DNA of 64,000 bases, taken from Flavobacteriales bacterium. Lineage in GTDB: Bacteria > Bacteroidota > Bacteroidia > Flavobacteriales > Flavobacteriaceae. Positions 1 through 8,879 of the stretch are shown one piece after another. Location: contig JAFLBS010000001.1 of the NCBI GenBank assembly GCA_017303755.1, positions 186,001 through 250,000 on the forward strand. The letters run 5' to 3'. Numbering within the stretch: position 1 is the stretch's first letter; every line of letters starts with the position of its first letter. The position numbers and the translations under genes are program-made. The notes under the pieces are model-generated. The model saw only the letters and a program-made list of their open reading frames with translations, was not told the DNA's origin and ran no database searches.

Positions 1-51
1 ATTAAGAGTTACTGCTAACACTATTATCAAGTTTAAAATAAATTGTTTCAT
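1..51 (-). CDS. 5' end of a secreted protein gene (partial)
   Basis: An ATG at 51 opens a reading frame that runs off the window edge. The visible 17 residues begin MKQFILNLIIVLAVTL, a lysine followed by a hydrophobic run, which looks like the start of a signal peptide. It lies 5 bases downstream of the stop of the DUF3857 gene at 57, so the two are almost certainly co-transcribed. DUF3857 proteins often occur in tandem pairs in Flavobacteria, so a second copy is a reasonable guess, but nothing in the visible part proves it. Confidence 0.6.
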   Translation of the reverse strand, partial: MKQFILNLIIVLAVTLN

Positions 52-56
52 TGGTA

Positions 57-1964
57 TTAGGGTTTTTTAATTAATGCAATTTTTGAGTTATCCGCTTTTG
101 CGATTTGTTCAATAAACTTTCTGAAGTTTTCGTATTCCGATTTGTCGTAGTAGCCTTTTTTAAGTAAGAAACTTCTTTTGTAGATTATTTTTGTCGGACT
201 TACAACAACAATTTCGGCGTTGTATTCTCCGTACTTATCTTTAAGTACAAAATTGTTAGGTTTTGCATCAATGACATAATTTTCAGGAAGTGATATTTGA
301 ATTTCATCTTCATCAAAAAAGCCTCTAGAAATTTCGAACGGATTATTTCGGGTTCTATAACGCTGTGGAACAACAGAATACTGATTGAATGCATTCAGCG
401 GAAATATGATTGTGTTATTATTTACGCTTGAATAATTAGTGGCTGAACATTGAATTTTTTCTGTGAATAGAATGTTCTCTTTATCATTTTCAAAACTGTA
501 GTTATCAATGGTTAGATTTAGTAAATTTCCAAACACTTCTTTGTAGTGTTCTTTAATTTTTTCAGCTGGTTCTTTTTCAATATGATACGAGTTATCGTAG
601 GCGACTCCTTTAGATTTGATTTCAATCGCACATGTAATTCTGCCGTCTTCAGAAACAGTATATCTTGAGTTCATTTTTTGATTATTATCTTTTTCCAAAT
701 ACGAAGTTGTTTTCACAATCTCACCTCCATCTGGCTTGACAATTAGTGCGTAACGATCATCGGTAAAATCACCTTCGAAACCAAAAGGTGAAGTTTGGCT
801 GGTACACTCTAAAAAAGTAAGTTTATCTTGGTTAGGCAAAGCCAAAATGGCGTGATTTCCTTGCATAGAAACAAAATCATTTTGGATATCATTTTTACTG
901 TTTCCTGCATAAATAATCGTGTAAAAAGTGGGCACATCAAATGCCTTTAAAAGTGAACGCGTGTAGTTGGACAAGGCTTTACAGTCGCCATAACCTAAAC
1001 GATCAACATCTTTGGCTAGCATGGGTTTCCATCCACCAATTCCGAGTTGTACACTCACATAACGTGTTTTATCCTGAACGTACTTATAAATTGTTTTGGC
1101 TTTTTTTACAGGATCTTTTTCATCTCCAATAAGCAATTTTATTTTTTCTATTGTTTCGGGTTTAATTTCTTCGGTATCAGAAAGCAAATTAGCATACACC
1201 CACTTGCCAAAATCCTGCCAATTAGTTGCAGTTCCTTCAACTCCTTTTAAAGAAAATTTTTCCAATCCAAAAACCACTTTGGGAACAATTTTAGGAAAAG
1301 AAGGAGTTAAATCTTCGTATTTTATCGCTGGTGCATTTTCTAAAGTATACAAAATCACACCCTGTTCTTCTTTTTTAACAATTGAGTAGCCTTCAAAATT
1401 TTGCTCTTTGAATTTAAATCCTAAATCATCCGGATAACTAATTTTAATGGTTGATTTTAAAACACCTTCATAAGGATCATCGATTGGTATCCATGCTGGA
1501 ATAAATGCAGTATTATCATCAACAACTTCGCTATCATAAACTAATGTAAAAGGATATTCAGTTGGAGTATAGTCTAAAAACACCATTCTGTTTTCAGTAA
1601 TCACTGAAAAACCATCCGCTACACTTTGGTCTTTGAAATCTTTTTGTTTGAACGATTTAATTACCTTTCCGAAGGCGTTATACATAGTTGCATCAATCAT
1701 TTTAATTTTGGTTGAGCTGTCGTAATATTCAATCGCATCCACATTTTTCAACCCTAATTCGTTCAACACTCTAACCACTTTATGTTTTTTTATGGTAAAG
1801 GATTTCCTCGAATTAATTTCAATATCAATACTTTGATTAATAACAATTGAATTGGCATTTTCTCTAAGATTTTCTGGGAAAAGGAATAAATCATTGTTTA
1901 TCTTTTGTGCAACCATAACAGTTGAAAAAAGAAAAACAAAAACTGAAACAAAAATGAATTTCAT
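57..1964 (-). CDS. DUF3857 / transglutaminase-like secreted protein
   Basis: A 635-residue protein. The start at 1964 is chosen because it places a clear signal peptide (MKFIFVSVFVFLFSTVMVAQ) at the N-terminus; the frame stays open 22 codons upstream but that part is basic and unlike a leader. Residues about 55-215 look like the DUF3857 beta-rich domain, followed by a transglutaminase-like domain with GYGDCKALS (Cys about 328) and QGNHAILAL (His about 371). The third catalytic position appears as Glu in FLECTSQ rather than the usual Asp. The protein is presumably periplasmic or envelope-attached. Its substrate is unknown, and in this family the domain may bind rather than crosslink. TACTTTTG at 1980-1987 could be its -7 element, but I see no -33 partner. 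Confidence 0.88.
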   Translation of the reverse strand: MKFIFVSVFVFLFSTVMVAQKINNDLFLFPENLRENANSIVINQSIDIEINSRKSFTIKKHKVVRVLNELGLKNVDAIEYYDSSTKIKMIDATMYNAFGKVIKSFKQKDFKDQSVADGFSVITENRMVFLDYTPTEYPFTLVYDSEVVDDNTAFIPAWIPIDDPYEGVLKSTIKISYPDDLGFKFKEQNFEGYSIVKKEEQGVILYTLENAPAIKYEDLTPSFPKIVPKVVFGLEKFSLKGVEGTATNWQDFGKWVYANLLSDTEEIKPETIEKIKLLIGDEKDPVKKAKTIYKYVQDKTRYVSVQLGIGGWKPMLAKDVDRLGYGDCKALSNYTRSLLKAFDVPTFYTIIYAGNSKNDIQNDFVSMQGNHAILALPNQDKLTFLECTSQTSPFGFEGDFTDDRYALIVKPDGGEIVKTTSYLEKDNNQKMNSRYTVSEDGRITCAIEIKSKGVAYDNSYHIEKEPAEKIKEHYKEVFGNLLNLTIDNYSFENDKENILFTEKIQCSATNYSSVNNNTIIFPLNAFNQYSVVPQRYRTRNNPFEISRGFFDEDEIQISLPENYVIDAKPNNFVLKDKYGEYNAEIVVVSPTKIIYKRSFLLKKGYYDKSEYENFRKFIEQIAKADNSKIALIKKP

Positions 1965-2183
1965 AGGTTTATATTTACTCAAAAGTACAAATTTTTTACT
2001 TCTTTTTCTTTTTTGTACTATTAATTTCAAAAATTTATCAATCGTTACTCACAGTAGTAACATGGCTTTAAATTTGTTAACAAAAATCAGAATTTAGAAT
2101 CGATTTTGTTTCAAAAACGGCTTTCAACTTGCACCTTCAAACTAAAAAAGTTTGTTTTATTTTTATTTCTATTGATAAAAAAT

Positions 2184-2636
2184 TTACTCTTTATTCTTTG
2201 AATCAATAATTATAGTCACCGGACCATCATTGAGTAAACTGACTTTCATGTCGGCTCCAAATTGCCCAGTTTGTACTTTTTTTTCATTTTCAACTTCCAT
2301 TTGAGAAACAAATTGTTCATATAACGGAATGGCAAGATCGGGTTTTGCTGCTTTTATATACGATGGACGATTGCCTTTTTTAGTCGAAGCGTGAAGTGTA
2401 AACTGACTGACTACAATGATTTCTCCGTTGATGTCTTTTACCGACAAATTCATCACTCCGTTTTCATCTCCAAAAATGCGAAGATTAGCAATTTTGGATG
2501 TCAACCAAACAATATCTTCTTGAGTATCGGCTTCTTCAATTCCGATTAAAATCAGCAATCCATTTGAAATTGAAGCAACCACTTCATTTTCAATAGTTAC
2601 TGATGCTTGTGTGACTCTTTGGATTAAGGCTTTCAT
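2184..2636 (-). CDS. dtd: D-aminoacyl-tRNA deacylase
   Basis: A 150-residue cytoplasmic enzyme of the usual DTD length. It hydrolyses D-amino acids mischarged on tRNA (for example D-Tyr-tRNA) and so enforces homochirality. The N-terminus MKALIQRVTQASV is typical. The two family motifs are present: SQFTLHA at residues 77-83 and the Gly-cisPro motif GPVT at 138-141. The gene starts 27 bases after the rsgA stop, so the two form an operon. Confidence 0.96.
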   Translation of the reverse strand: MKALIQRVTQASVTIENEVVASISNGLLILIGIEEADTQEDIVWLTSKIANLRIFGDENGVMNLSVKDINGEIIVVSQFTLHASTKKGNRPSYIKAAKPDLAIPLYEQFVSQMEVENEKKVQTGQFGADMKVSLLNDGPVTIIIDSKNKE

Positions 2637-2663
2637 GGTAAAATTAGAAATTAGTTGACACCA

Positions 2664-3641
2664 TTATTTACGGGTTTCATCACTAGCAATTCTATCGTCA
2701 TTATAGGTATCAGTTCGGTAATGTTCGTCATCACCTTCCAAAATTTTTAAATAACTATTGTATCTCGACCAGGCTATTTTATCTTCTTCCAATGCTTTTT
2801 TGATGGCACAATTGGGTTCTTCTTTATGCAAACAATTATTGAACTTACAGTTGTCTTGCAACTTAAAAAACTCGGGGAAAAAACCACTGATTTCCTCTTT
2901 TTCCATATCTACAATTCCGAAACCTTTGATTCCAGGTGTGTCGATAATTTTAGCGTCAAAATCTAAATCGTACATTTCGGCAAAAGTAGTCGTGTGTTGA
3001 CCTTGCTTACTTTGTTCGGATATGGATTTGGTTTTTAAATTCAAATTGGGTTGCAATGCATTGACTAAAGTAGATTTACCAACACCCGAATGACCAGAAA
3101 ACATCGATACTTTCCCTGTCATCAATTGCTTTAATTCGTCAATTCCTTTTCCTTCTGTGGATGAAACACGAAGGCATTTGTACCCAATTTCAGAATAGAT
3201 GTACTGCAAATACAATTGTTCATCGAGCATAGCATCATCATAGGTATCAATTTTATTAAAAACCAATACAGCTTCAATTCCGTACGCTTCGGCAGTTACC
3301 AAAAACCGATCGATAAAACTGGTTGTAGTAGGCGGATTATTAATCGTAATCAACAGAAAAACCACATCAATATTGGAAGCAATAATGTGCGTTTGTTTGG
3401 AAAGATTCACTGATTTTCGGACGATGTAATTCTTTCGATCGTGAATATTGTGAATTTGCCCTACTTCTTCATCGGTGGTGTTGTCCAGTTCAAAATCGAC
3501 CACATCACCAACCGCAATTGGGTTGGTACTTTTGATGCCTTTCATTCGAAACTTCCCTTTAATTCGACATTCATACACTTGATGATCGTCGGTTTTAACG
3601 GTGTAGTAACTTCCGGTAGATTTATAAACTAGTCCTGTCAT
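2664..3641 (-). CDS. rsgA: Ribosome small subunit-dependent GTPase A
   Basis: A 325-residue circularly permuted GTPase that assists late 30S maturation. An OB-fold N-terminal part is followed by the G motifs in permuted order: NKID (G4) at 129-132, P-loop GHSGVGKS (G1) at 183-190 and DTPG (G3) at 234-237. The C-terminal zinc site is visible as Cys265, Cys270, His272 and Cys278. It is followed closely by dtd. A -7 promoter element ends only 4 bases before the ATG, so the mRNA may be leaderless. Confidence 0.97.
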   Translation of the reverse strand: MTGLVYKSTGSYYTVKTDDHQVYECRIKGKFRMKGIKSTNPIAVGDVVDFELDNTTDEEVGQIHNIHDRKNYIVRKSVNLSKQTHIIASNIDVVFLLITINNPPTTTSFIDRFLVTAEAYGIEAVLVFNKIDTYDDAMLDEQLYLQYIYSEIGYKCLRVSSTEGKGIDELKQLMTGKVSMFSGHSGVGKSTLVNALQPNLNLKTKSISEQSKQGQHTTTFAEMYDLDFDAKIIDTPGIKGFGIVDMEKEEISGFFPEFFKLQDNCKFNNCLHKEEPNCAIKKALEEDKIAWSRYNSYLKILEGDDEHYRTDTYNDDRIASDETRK

Positions 3642-3645
3642 TGGG

Positions 3646-3653
3646 CAAATTTA
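3646..3653 (-). promoter_or_regulatory. -7 promoter element of rsgA
   Basis: The minus strand reads TAAATTTG, an exact match to the Bacteroidota TAnnTTTG element, 4 bases before the rsgA ATG. A TTG lies upstream but with only a 15-base gap, shorter than usual. If used, transcription would start at or next to the A of the start codon. Confidence 0.45.
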
Positions 3654-3693
3654 CAATTTTTGATTCATCAATGGAACAAATAATTATAAAAAG

Positions 3694-3732
3694 AAACCAT
3701 CTCAAAAACGAATAATGAGATGGTTTTTTTTC
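3694..3732 (-). terminator. Bidirectional intrinsic terminator
   Basis: A perfect 10-bp stem, AAACCATCTC pairing with GAGATGGTTT, has a 13-base loop and T-rich tracts on both sides. It sits between the stop of the unknown gene at 3749 and the rsgA promoter, so it ends the minus-strand transcript coming from 5404. Confidence 0.85.
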
Positions 3733-3748
3733 TTTATTTTGAAAAGAA

Positions 3749-5404
3749 TTAATCTTCAAGTATGAATCTTCCGATTTTATCTACCGACTTTCTCGAAGCA
3801 TAGATAATGAATTCTTTTTCCGATTTTCTGTGGTAAACTCCCGGACGTAATACTAATTCATTTTTTATCACTTCTTCAGGATCTTTTCGGGTGATACCGC
3901 CTTTGTCATCAAACACAAATAAGGTTGGAACCGCATTGTTGTAATTCCCTAATGGTTTTATTTGCTCGATGTCTGTAATTCCTTTATTTTTTACATTATC
4001 ATTGAAAAGGATATTTAACTGACCATTTTTATAAATTGGAATTACACTTAAATATTCTGGACCTTTACCCATAACACCCAATGGAATTGACAACCCAATC
4101 GCAACGTTAAAATTACCAGAAGAACCAACTCCAAACACGTTAAACGATGCTACAGTTATTGTTGCTGCTTGTTCTTTGGCTACTACATTACTCCATTCTA
4201 AAGTTCCATCTGGTTTTAAACACGTTACAATCATTTCGTTCATTGTATACGTTATTGGTTGAATTCCGAGTGGACCAATACCTTGTTTTTGTCCAATATA
4301 AATCATTTGGTATTCTGAAAGAACAATTAATCCACCATCGTTTTTTTCAATTATAGTGTGAATATTGTATAATGGTTTAACATCTTTACCTTTTTTAGCT
4401 CGTCTCTCGCCTAATAATTTTACTTTAGTTTCATAATCAAACTCGTTAAAAACAATATTGCTAGTTGCATTAGTTTGTAGATTAACCGTAATATTATAAA
4501 CCCCTTTTAGCTCTTTGTTTGCTTTTCCATTTTCACGAACACTTGAGAAAAAACCAGTTAATTTAACATCATTTTTACTGGTAGCCAACATTTTACAGTT
4601 GATGATTTCTTTGTCTATTACATCTACTTTAACGACTTCTTTTTTGTAACCGTTACTATTTTTGAAAATGTGCAATTCTACTTTTTCAACTTTCTCTTTG
4701 TTCTTTTTATCTCTGTATCCTTCATTTACCACTAAAAAAACATCGTCTTTAACATTTACATCAAAATCAGAGATTGTAAACTGGTAGTCTTTTTTATTAT
4801 CGTCATAAGACACTTTATCTTCTGTAGCAAAAGTACTTTGCATCATTTGATCAAATAACTTAATCTCATACTTCATGGCGTCTTCTTTTTCAAAAAGAGA
4901 AGTGTGCATTATTAGAAGCATTTGACCATCTGGTGAATTTTTAAAATAAAAGCCACCTTTACTTGATGCATTAGCAACTTGTGATTCGAAAAGTGTGATT
5001 GTATTGGTGCTTAAAACTCCTTTTTCTGAAATCGGAATTCCAACTAAAGTGTATTTTTTTTCTTTTCTGTGATATACACTACCAATAGCATATAGTTTAT
5101 CATTTAGAAGAACAATTTCTTCAAATTCTAAATCTTTGTCTTTTATTTCAGGAAAAACAATCTCATTGTTAGAGATTTGCTTCATGGCTTTTGAGTCGAA
5201 AATCTTGATGAAATAATTTGATTTTCCTTTTAAAACTAAAGAGTAAATTTTGCCATTAGCTTCACCTATGAGTTTGATGATTTTCCCTTTATCATCGGTA
5301 ATTTCTTCACCATAGGTCATGTTGATTTTGTCAATCTTATTTTGTGCCGAAAGGGTACAACAGCATAAAACAAAAAAGACAACTTTTAAAAAGTTGGTTT
5401 TCAT
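3749..5404 (-). CDS. Secreted protein of unknown function
   Basis: A 551-residue protein that I do not recognise. It has a clear signal peptide (MKTNFLKVVFFVLCCCTLSAQ). The body is rich in alternating hydrophobic/charged beta-strand patterns with recurrent sensor-like phrases such as LYAIGSVYHRKEKKYTLVG and GGLIVLSEYQMIYIG. That pattern would suit a beta-propeller, but no repeat signature is clean enough to name. There are no transmembrane segments after the leader and no T9SS sorting tail. It is a single-gene unit bounded by terminators at 5450 and 3694. Probable location is the periplasm or outer-membrane periphery. Confidence 0.75.
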   Translation of the reverse strand: MKTNFLKVVFFVLCCCTLSAQNKIDKINMTYGEEITDDKGKIIKLIGEANGKIYSLVLKGKSNYFIKIFDSKAMKQISNNEIVFPEIKDKDLEFEEIVLLNDKLYAIGSVYHRKEKKYTLVGIPISEKGVLSTNTITLFESQVANASSKGGFYFKNSPDGQMLLIMHTSLFEKEDAMKYEIKLFDQMMQSTFATEDKVSYDDNKKDYQFTISDFDVNVKDDVFLVVNEGYRDKKNKEKVEKVELHIFKNSNGYKKEVVKVDVIDKEIINCKMLATSKNDVKLTGFFSSVRENGKANKELKGVYNITVNLQTNATSNIVFNEFDYETKVKLLGERRAKKGKDVKPLYNIHTIIEKNDGGLIVLSEYQMIYIGQKQGIGPLGIQPITYTMNEMIVTCLKPDGTLEWSNVVAKEQAATITVASFNVFGVGSSGNFNVAIGLSIPLGVMGKGPEYLSVIPIYKNGQLNILFNDNVKNKGITDIEQIKPLGNYNNAVPTLFVFDDKGGITRKDPEEVIKNELVLRPGVYHRKSEKEFIIYASRKSVDKIGRFILED

Positions 5405-5449
5405 TTATGAATTAATTTAGAGGTTATTATAAAATTGTGGCAATGATAC

Positions 5450-5476
5450 AAAAAAACCTACAAAGTGTAGGTCTTT
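5450..5476 (-). terminator. Terminator of the aromatic amino acid operon
   Basis: The minus strand reads ACCTACA, a 3-base loop, then TGTAGGT followed by a run of T. It lies 10 bases after the stop of the DAHP synthase/chorismate mutase gene and marks the end of the pheA operon. Confidence 0.85.
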
Positions 5477-5485
5477 CTTTTTGAA

Positions 5486-6571
5486 TTAATTAGAATTAAA
5501 TATTTTCTCTTGATGCGTAATACTTTCTTGGTGAATGGCTTTGAAAAACTGAATGATAAATTCTTCGCTAAGTCCTTTTTGGCTTCCTTCATTAATCATT
5601 TTATCGAGAATTTCATTCCATCTTTTATTTTGCAAAACGGCTACGTTTTTCTCTTTTTTCAAAGCACCAATACTTTCAGAAACCTTCATTCTCTTGCCAA
5701 TAACATCAAGTAATTTAGCATCAAATTCGTCAATTTTAGAACGCAATTGATTCAATCGCTGTTGATAATCATCGGCATCATCCGTTTCTTTTCGGATGGT
5801 CAAATCGAAGATGATTTGCTTCAAACGTTCTGGTGTAACTTGTTGTGCTGCATCACTCCACGCATTATCGGGATCGATGTGCGTTTCGATGATCATTCCG
5901 TCGTAATTCAAATCGAGTGCTTCTTGCGTTACTTGAAAAATCATATCGCGATTTCCAGTGATGTGTGACGGATCAATAATCAGAGGAATATCTGAGAATT
6001 TATTCTGAAAATCGATTGCAATTTGCCACTCTGGATTGTTACGGTATTTGGTTTTTTCATACGTTGAAAATCCGCGGTGAATAACACCTAACTTTTTGAT
6101 ATTGGCATTGTACAACCGTTCAACACCGCCAATCCACAAAGCCAAATCGGGATTTACTGGATTTTTCACCAAAACAATTTTATCGGTATTTTGCAAAGCA
6201 TCGGCAATTTCCTGAACAGCAAATGGATTTACGGTGGTTCGCGCTCCAATCCACAACACATCAATATCGTGTTCTAACGCTAATTTTACGTGAGCAGCTG
6301 TTGCTACTTCAATGGCCATGAGCAAACCCGTTTCTGCTTTGGCTTTTTGCAACCACTTGAGTCCGATTTCGCCTACGCCTTCAAATCCGCCTGGACGTGT
6401 TCTAGGTTTCCAAATTCCGGCTCTAAAAACCGACACTTTCGAGTCTTTTAATTCGCATGCAATTTGCATCACTTGGCTTTCGGTTTCAGCACTACATGGT
6501 CCGGCGATTACTAGCGGATGTGGTAAATTGAAATTATTCAACCACGTTCTCATTTCTTTGTTATTTTCCAT
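5486..6571 (-). CDS. DAHP synthase / chorismate mutase fusion
   Basis: A 361-residue bifunctional enzyme. The N-terminal part is a short-chain (AroA/KDO8P-like) 3-deoxy-7-phosphoheptulonate synthase with GPCSAE at 24-29 and KPRTRPG at 55-61. It makes the first intermediate of the shikimate pathway from PEP and erythrose 4-phosphate. Residues about 265-361 are an AroQ-type chorismate mutase (LRSKIDEFDAKLLDVIGKRM). In Bacillus the mutase is N-terminal; the order seen here is known from Bacteroidota such as Prevotella, where prephenate binding to the mutase inhibits the synthase. The start at 6571 (MENNKEMRTW) is preferred over one 18 codons upstream that lies in a repetitive spacer. It is the last gene of the pheA operon. 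Confidence 0.95.
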   Translation of the reverse strand: MENNKEMRTWLNNFNLPHPLVIAGPCSAETESQVMQIACELKDSKVSVFRAGIWKPRTRPGGFEGVGEIGLKWLQKAKAETGLLMAIEVATAAHVKLALEHDIDVLWIGARTTVNPFAVQEIADALQNTDKIVLVKNPVNPDLALWIGGVERLYNANIKKLGVIHRGFSTYEKTKYRNNPEWQIAIDFQNKFSDIPLIIDPSHITGNRDMIFQVTQEALDLNYDGMIIETHIDPDNAWSDAAQQVTPERLKQIIFDLTIRKETDDADDYQQRLNQLRSKIDEFDAKLLDVIGKRMKVSESIGALKKEKNVAVLQNKRWNEILDKMINEGSQKGLSEEFIIQFFKAIHQESITHQEKIFNSN

Positions 6572-6574
6572 CTT

Positions 6575-6650
6575 TTGATTGTATATTGTATAATGTAATT
6601 TGTATAATGTAAATGTTATGAGCAATAAACAGTATCCATTTTAAAGTATA
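6575..6650 (-). repeat. AT-rich TATA/GTATAATGTA spacer repeat
   Basis: The spacer between tyrA and the DAHP synthase gene is built from variants of TTGTATAATGTAA and its inverse. The same kind of sequence fills 16161-16257. It looks like a short member of a dispersed quasi-palindromic spacer family and no gene is visible. Confidence 0.45.
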
Positions 6651-6653
6651 CAT

Positions 6654-7493
6654 TTATTTTAAAATTTCCTTAATTCGATTTGTATTTTGCATTTCGTTGT
6701 ACACTTCTTCGTACTTATCATTCTCTAATAATTCTTTAAAATGCGTTAGATTCGAAATGTATTCTTCTAATGATTTGACTACTTGTTTTTTGTTTTGTTT
6801 GAAAATGGGCGTCCACATGGCGGGCGAACTTTTGGCTAAACGAACGGTACTTTCAAATCCGGAACCCGCCATATCAAAAATATCCTGTTCGTCTTTTTCT
6901 TTTTCGATGACTGTTTTTCCGAGCATAAACGAACTAATGTGCGATAGATGCGACACATAAGCGATGTGTTTATCGTGCGATTTTGGATCCATGTATCGAA
7001 TGCGCATCCCTAGTTTTTTAAACAAATCCAATGCTTTTTCTTGCAATTTAAATGTTGTTTTCTCGACCTCGCAAATGATGTTGGTTTTGCCTTCAAACAA
7101 ATTGCGAATGGCGGCTTTTGGTCCGGAAAACTCCGTTCCTGCGATGGGATGACACGCCATAAAATTTCTTCGTTTCGGGTGATTTTGAATTGCTTCACAA
7201 ATGGGCAATTTGGTCGAACCCACATCAAAAACTAAAGTTTCTTCTCCAATTGCATTTAAAATCTCTGGCAAAATTACTAAACCAATGTCAACTGGCACAG
7301 CGAGAATCACAAAATCGGCGTTGTTTACTTCATCAATGGTAGCTTTTTGATCGATGAGTTCCAATTGTAATGCTTGTTCTAAATGGTTTTCATTTTCATC
7401 AACACCAAAAATCACCGCATCATCAAAAACTGATTTGATGTCGAGCGCCAATGAACCTCCAATTAAACCTATTCCTATTACGTATACTTTCAT
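6654..7493 (-). CDS. tyrA: Prephenate dehydrogenase
   Basis: A 279-residue enzyme that oxidatively decarboxylates prephenate to 4-hydroxyphenylpyruvate, the tyrosine branch. The start at 7493 places the Rossmann motif at the N-terminus (MKVYVIGIGLIGGSLALD). ACHPIAGTEFSGPKAA and the SHLSHISSFML helix are typical of the family. There is no ACT domain, so feedback control is probably exerted elsewhere, consistent with the attenuator ahead of the operon. It is the third gene of the operon, between the aminotransferase and the DAHP synthase. Confidence 0.94.
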   Translation of the reverse strand: MKVYVIGIGLIGGSLALDIKSVFDDAVIFGVDENENHLEQALQLELIDQKATIDEVNNADFVILAVPVDIGLVILPEILNAIGEETLVFDVGSTKLPICEAIQNHPKRRNFMACHPIAGTEFSGPKAAIRNLFEGKTNIICEVEKTTFKLQEKALDLFKKLGMRIRYMDPKSHDKHIAYVSHLSHISSFMLGKTVIEKEKDEQDIFDMAGSGFESTVRLAKSSPAMWTPIFKQNKKQVVKSLEEYISNLTHFKELLENDKYEEVYNEMQNTNRIKEILK

Positions 7494-7499
7494 AAGAAA

Positions 7500-7614
7500 A
7501 TTCAATGTCAATTTCAAAAATCAATATCAATTGTAAAAATAAATTGCAAATTTTAAATCTGCATTGTCATTGCTATTGTTATTGATATTGTCATTGCTAT
7601 TATTAATATTATTA
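7500..7614. repeat. CAATNN / NNATTG hexamer tract
   Basis: The 121-bp spacer between the aminotransferase and tyrA consists of a tract of CAAT-containing hexamers followed by its complement (CATTGTCATTGCTATTG and so on). It is a quasi-palindrome with about 6-base periodicity. Related tracts fill 8772-8879 and 51390-51499. Confidence 0.6.
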
Positions 7615-8763
7615 TTATTTCTGAAATCGTTCTATCGCTTCCTTTATTTTTTCTTCTTTCACACATAGTGAAAATCGGATATAACCTTCGCCATTACTCC
7701 CAAAAATAGTTCCTGGAGTTAGAAACAGATGTTTTTCATACAATAATTCATCAATGAATTGCTCCGATGAAATTCCGCTTGGTAATTTCGCCCAAACGAA
7801 TAATCCAACACTAGTTGAATCATAAGTACAACCTAATTTTTCAGCCAATTGAAACATCAAGTTGCGACGTTTGGCGTACATTTCATTCTGACTTTCAAAC
7901 CACTCTTTACCCAGTTTCAAAGCAGCAATAGCTCCTTTTTGGATGCCGTAAAACATACCACTGTCCATATTGCTTTTTACTTTCAAAACGCTGTCGATTA
8001 ACTCTTTTTTTCCGCATACCATTCCCACGCGCCAACCTGCCATATTAAAGGTTTTACTGAGTGAATTGAGTTCTAAAGCAATGTCTTTTGCACCATCGAC
8101 TTGTAAAATCGACAACGGATTGTCATTTAAAACAAAACTGTACGGATTGTCATTTACAATCAAAATATTGTATTTTTTTCCGAATGCAATTAGTTTTTCA
8201 TACAACTCAAAAGTAGCATTCGCACCGGTTGGCATGTGCGGATAACCTACCCACATCAATTTTACTTTGGACAAATCGAGTTGCTCCAGTTGCTCAAAAT
8301 CGGGTTGCCAATTATTCACTTCTTTCAAATCGTAATAAACGGGTTGTGCCTGAACCAATTCGGTTACCGAAGCGTAAGTTAGATAACCCGGATTGGGAAT
8401 TAACACCTCATCGCCTTCATTTAAAAACGCCAATGAAATATGCATAATTCCTTCTTTTGAACCCATTAATGGCAGAATTTCCGAATTGAAGTCCAAATTG
8501 ACATTGAATTGATTTTTATAGAAATCAGCAAAACCTTTACGCATTTCGGGCAAGCCTTGATAGCTTTGGTATTCGTGTGCTTTGGCATCGAATAGGGAAC
8601 TTTGAATGGCTGTAATCACCGTTGGATGTGGCGCAGCATCAGGACTACCAATTCCCATATTAATCACAGGTTTCCCCTCTGAAATCAGTTGGTTGACTTC
8701 ACGCAGTTTTCTGGAGAAGTAGTATTCTTGTAAGGTTTGTAAACGTTGGGCTGTTGTAATCAT
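7615..8763 (-). CDS. PLP-dependent aminotransferase (class I/II)
   Basis: A 382-residue fold-type I aminotransferase. The PLP lysine is in SLSKTFNMAGWRVG (Lys about 237), with NDNPYSF near 204-210 supplying the Asp/Tyr cofactor contacts and Arg244 in GWRVG. The sequence resembles the aspartate/LL-diaminopimelate aminotransferase subgroup. Its place between pheA and tyrA argues that it transaminates phenylpyruvate and 4-hydroxyphenylpyruvate (or prephenate) to Phe and Tyr. This substrate assignment rests on operon context, not on residues I can read. Confidence 0.9.
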   Translation of the reverse strand: MITTAQRLQTLQEYYFSRKLREVNQLISEGKPVINMGIGSPDAAPHPTVITAIQSSLFDAKAHEYQSYQGLPEMRKGFADFYKNQFNVNLDFNSEILPLMGSKEGIMHISLAFLNEGDEVLIPNPGYLTYASVTELVQAQPVYYDLKEVNNWQPDFEQLEQLDLSKVKLMWVGYPHMPTGANATFELYEKLIAFGKKYNILIVNDNPYSFVLNDNPLSILQVDGAKDIALELNSLSKTFNMAGWRVGMVCGKKELIDSVLKVKSNMDSGMFYGIQKGAIAALKLGKEWFESQNEMYAKRRNLMFQLAEKLGCTYDSTSVGLFVWAKLPSGISSEQFIDELLYEKHLFLTPGTIFGSNGEGYIRFSLCVKEEKIKEAIERFQK

Positions 8764-8771
8764 TTTTTTAA

Positions 8772-8879
8772 AATTTCACTTTCAATGGCAATGACAATAT
8801 CAATCGCAATTTCAATCTTAGACTAATAGTTCAATTTCTTGTATTGATTTTTGTTATTGATTTTTGCTATTGATTTTTG
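8772..8879. repeat. CAATNN / NNATTG hexamer tract
   Basis: The spacer between pheA and the aminotransferase gene has six CAAT hexamers in a row followed after a short gap by four ATTG units spaced by TTTTTG. The halves are complementary, so the transcript could form a long weak hairpin. Confidence 0.65.

Noticed and set aside
2100-2183. A possible terminator after dtd (CAAACT/AGTTTG)
   Set aside because: The T-run is on the plus strand only, while dtd is on the minus strand, and the stem is only 6 bp.
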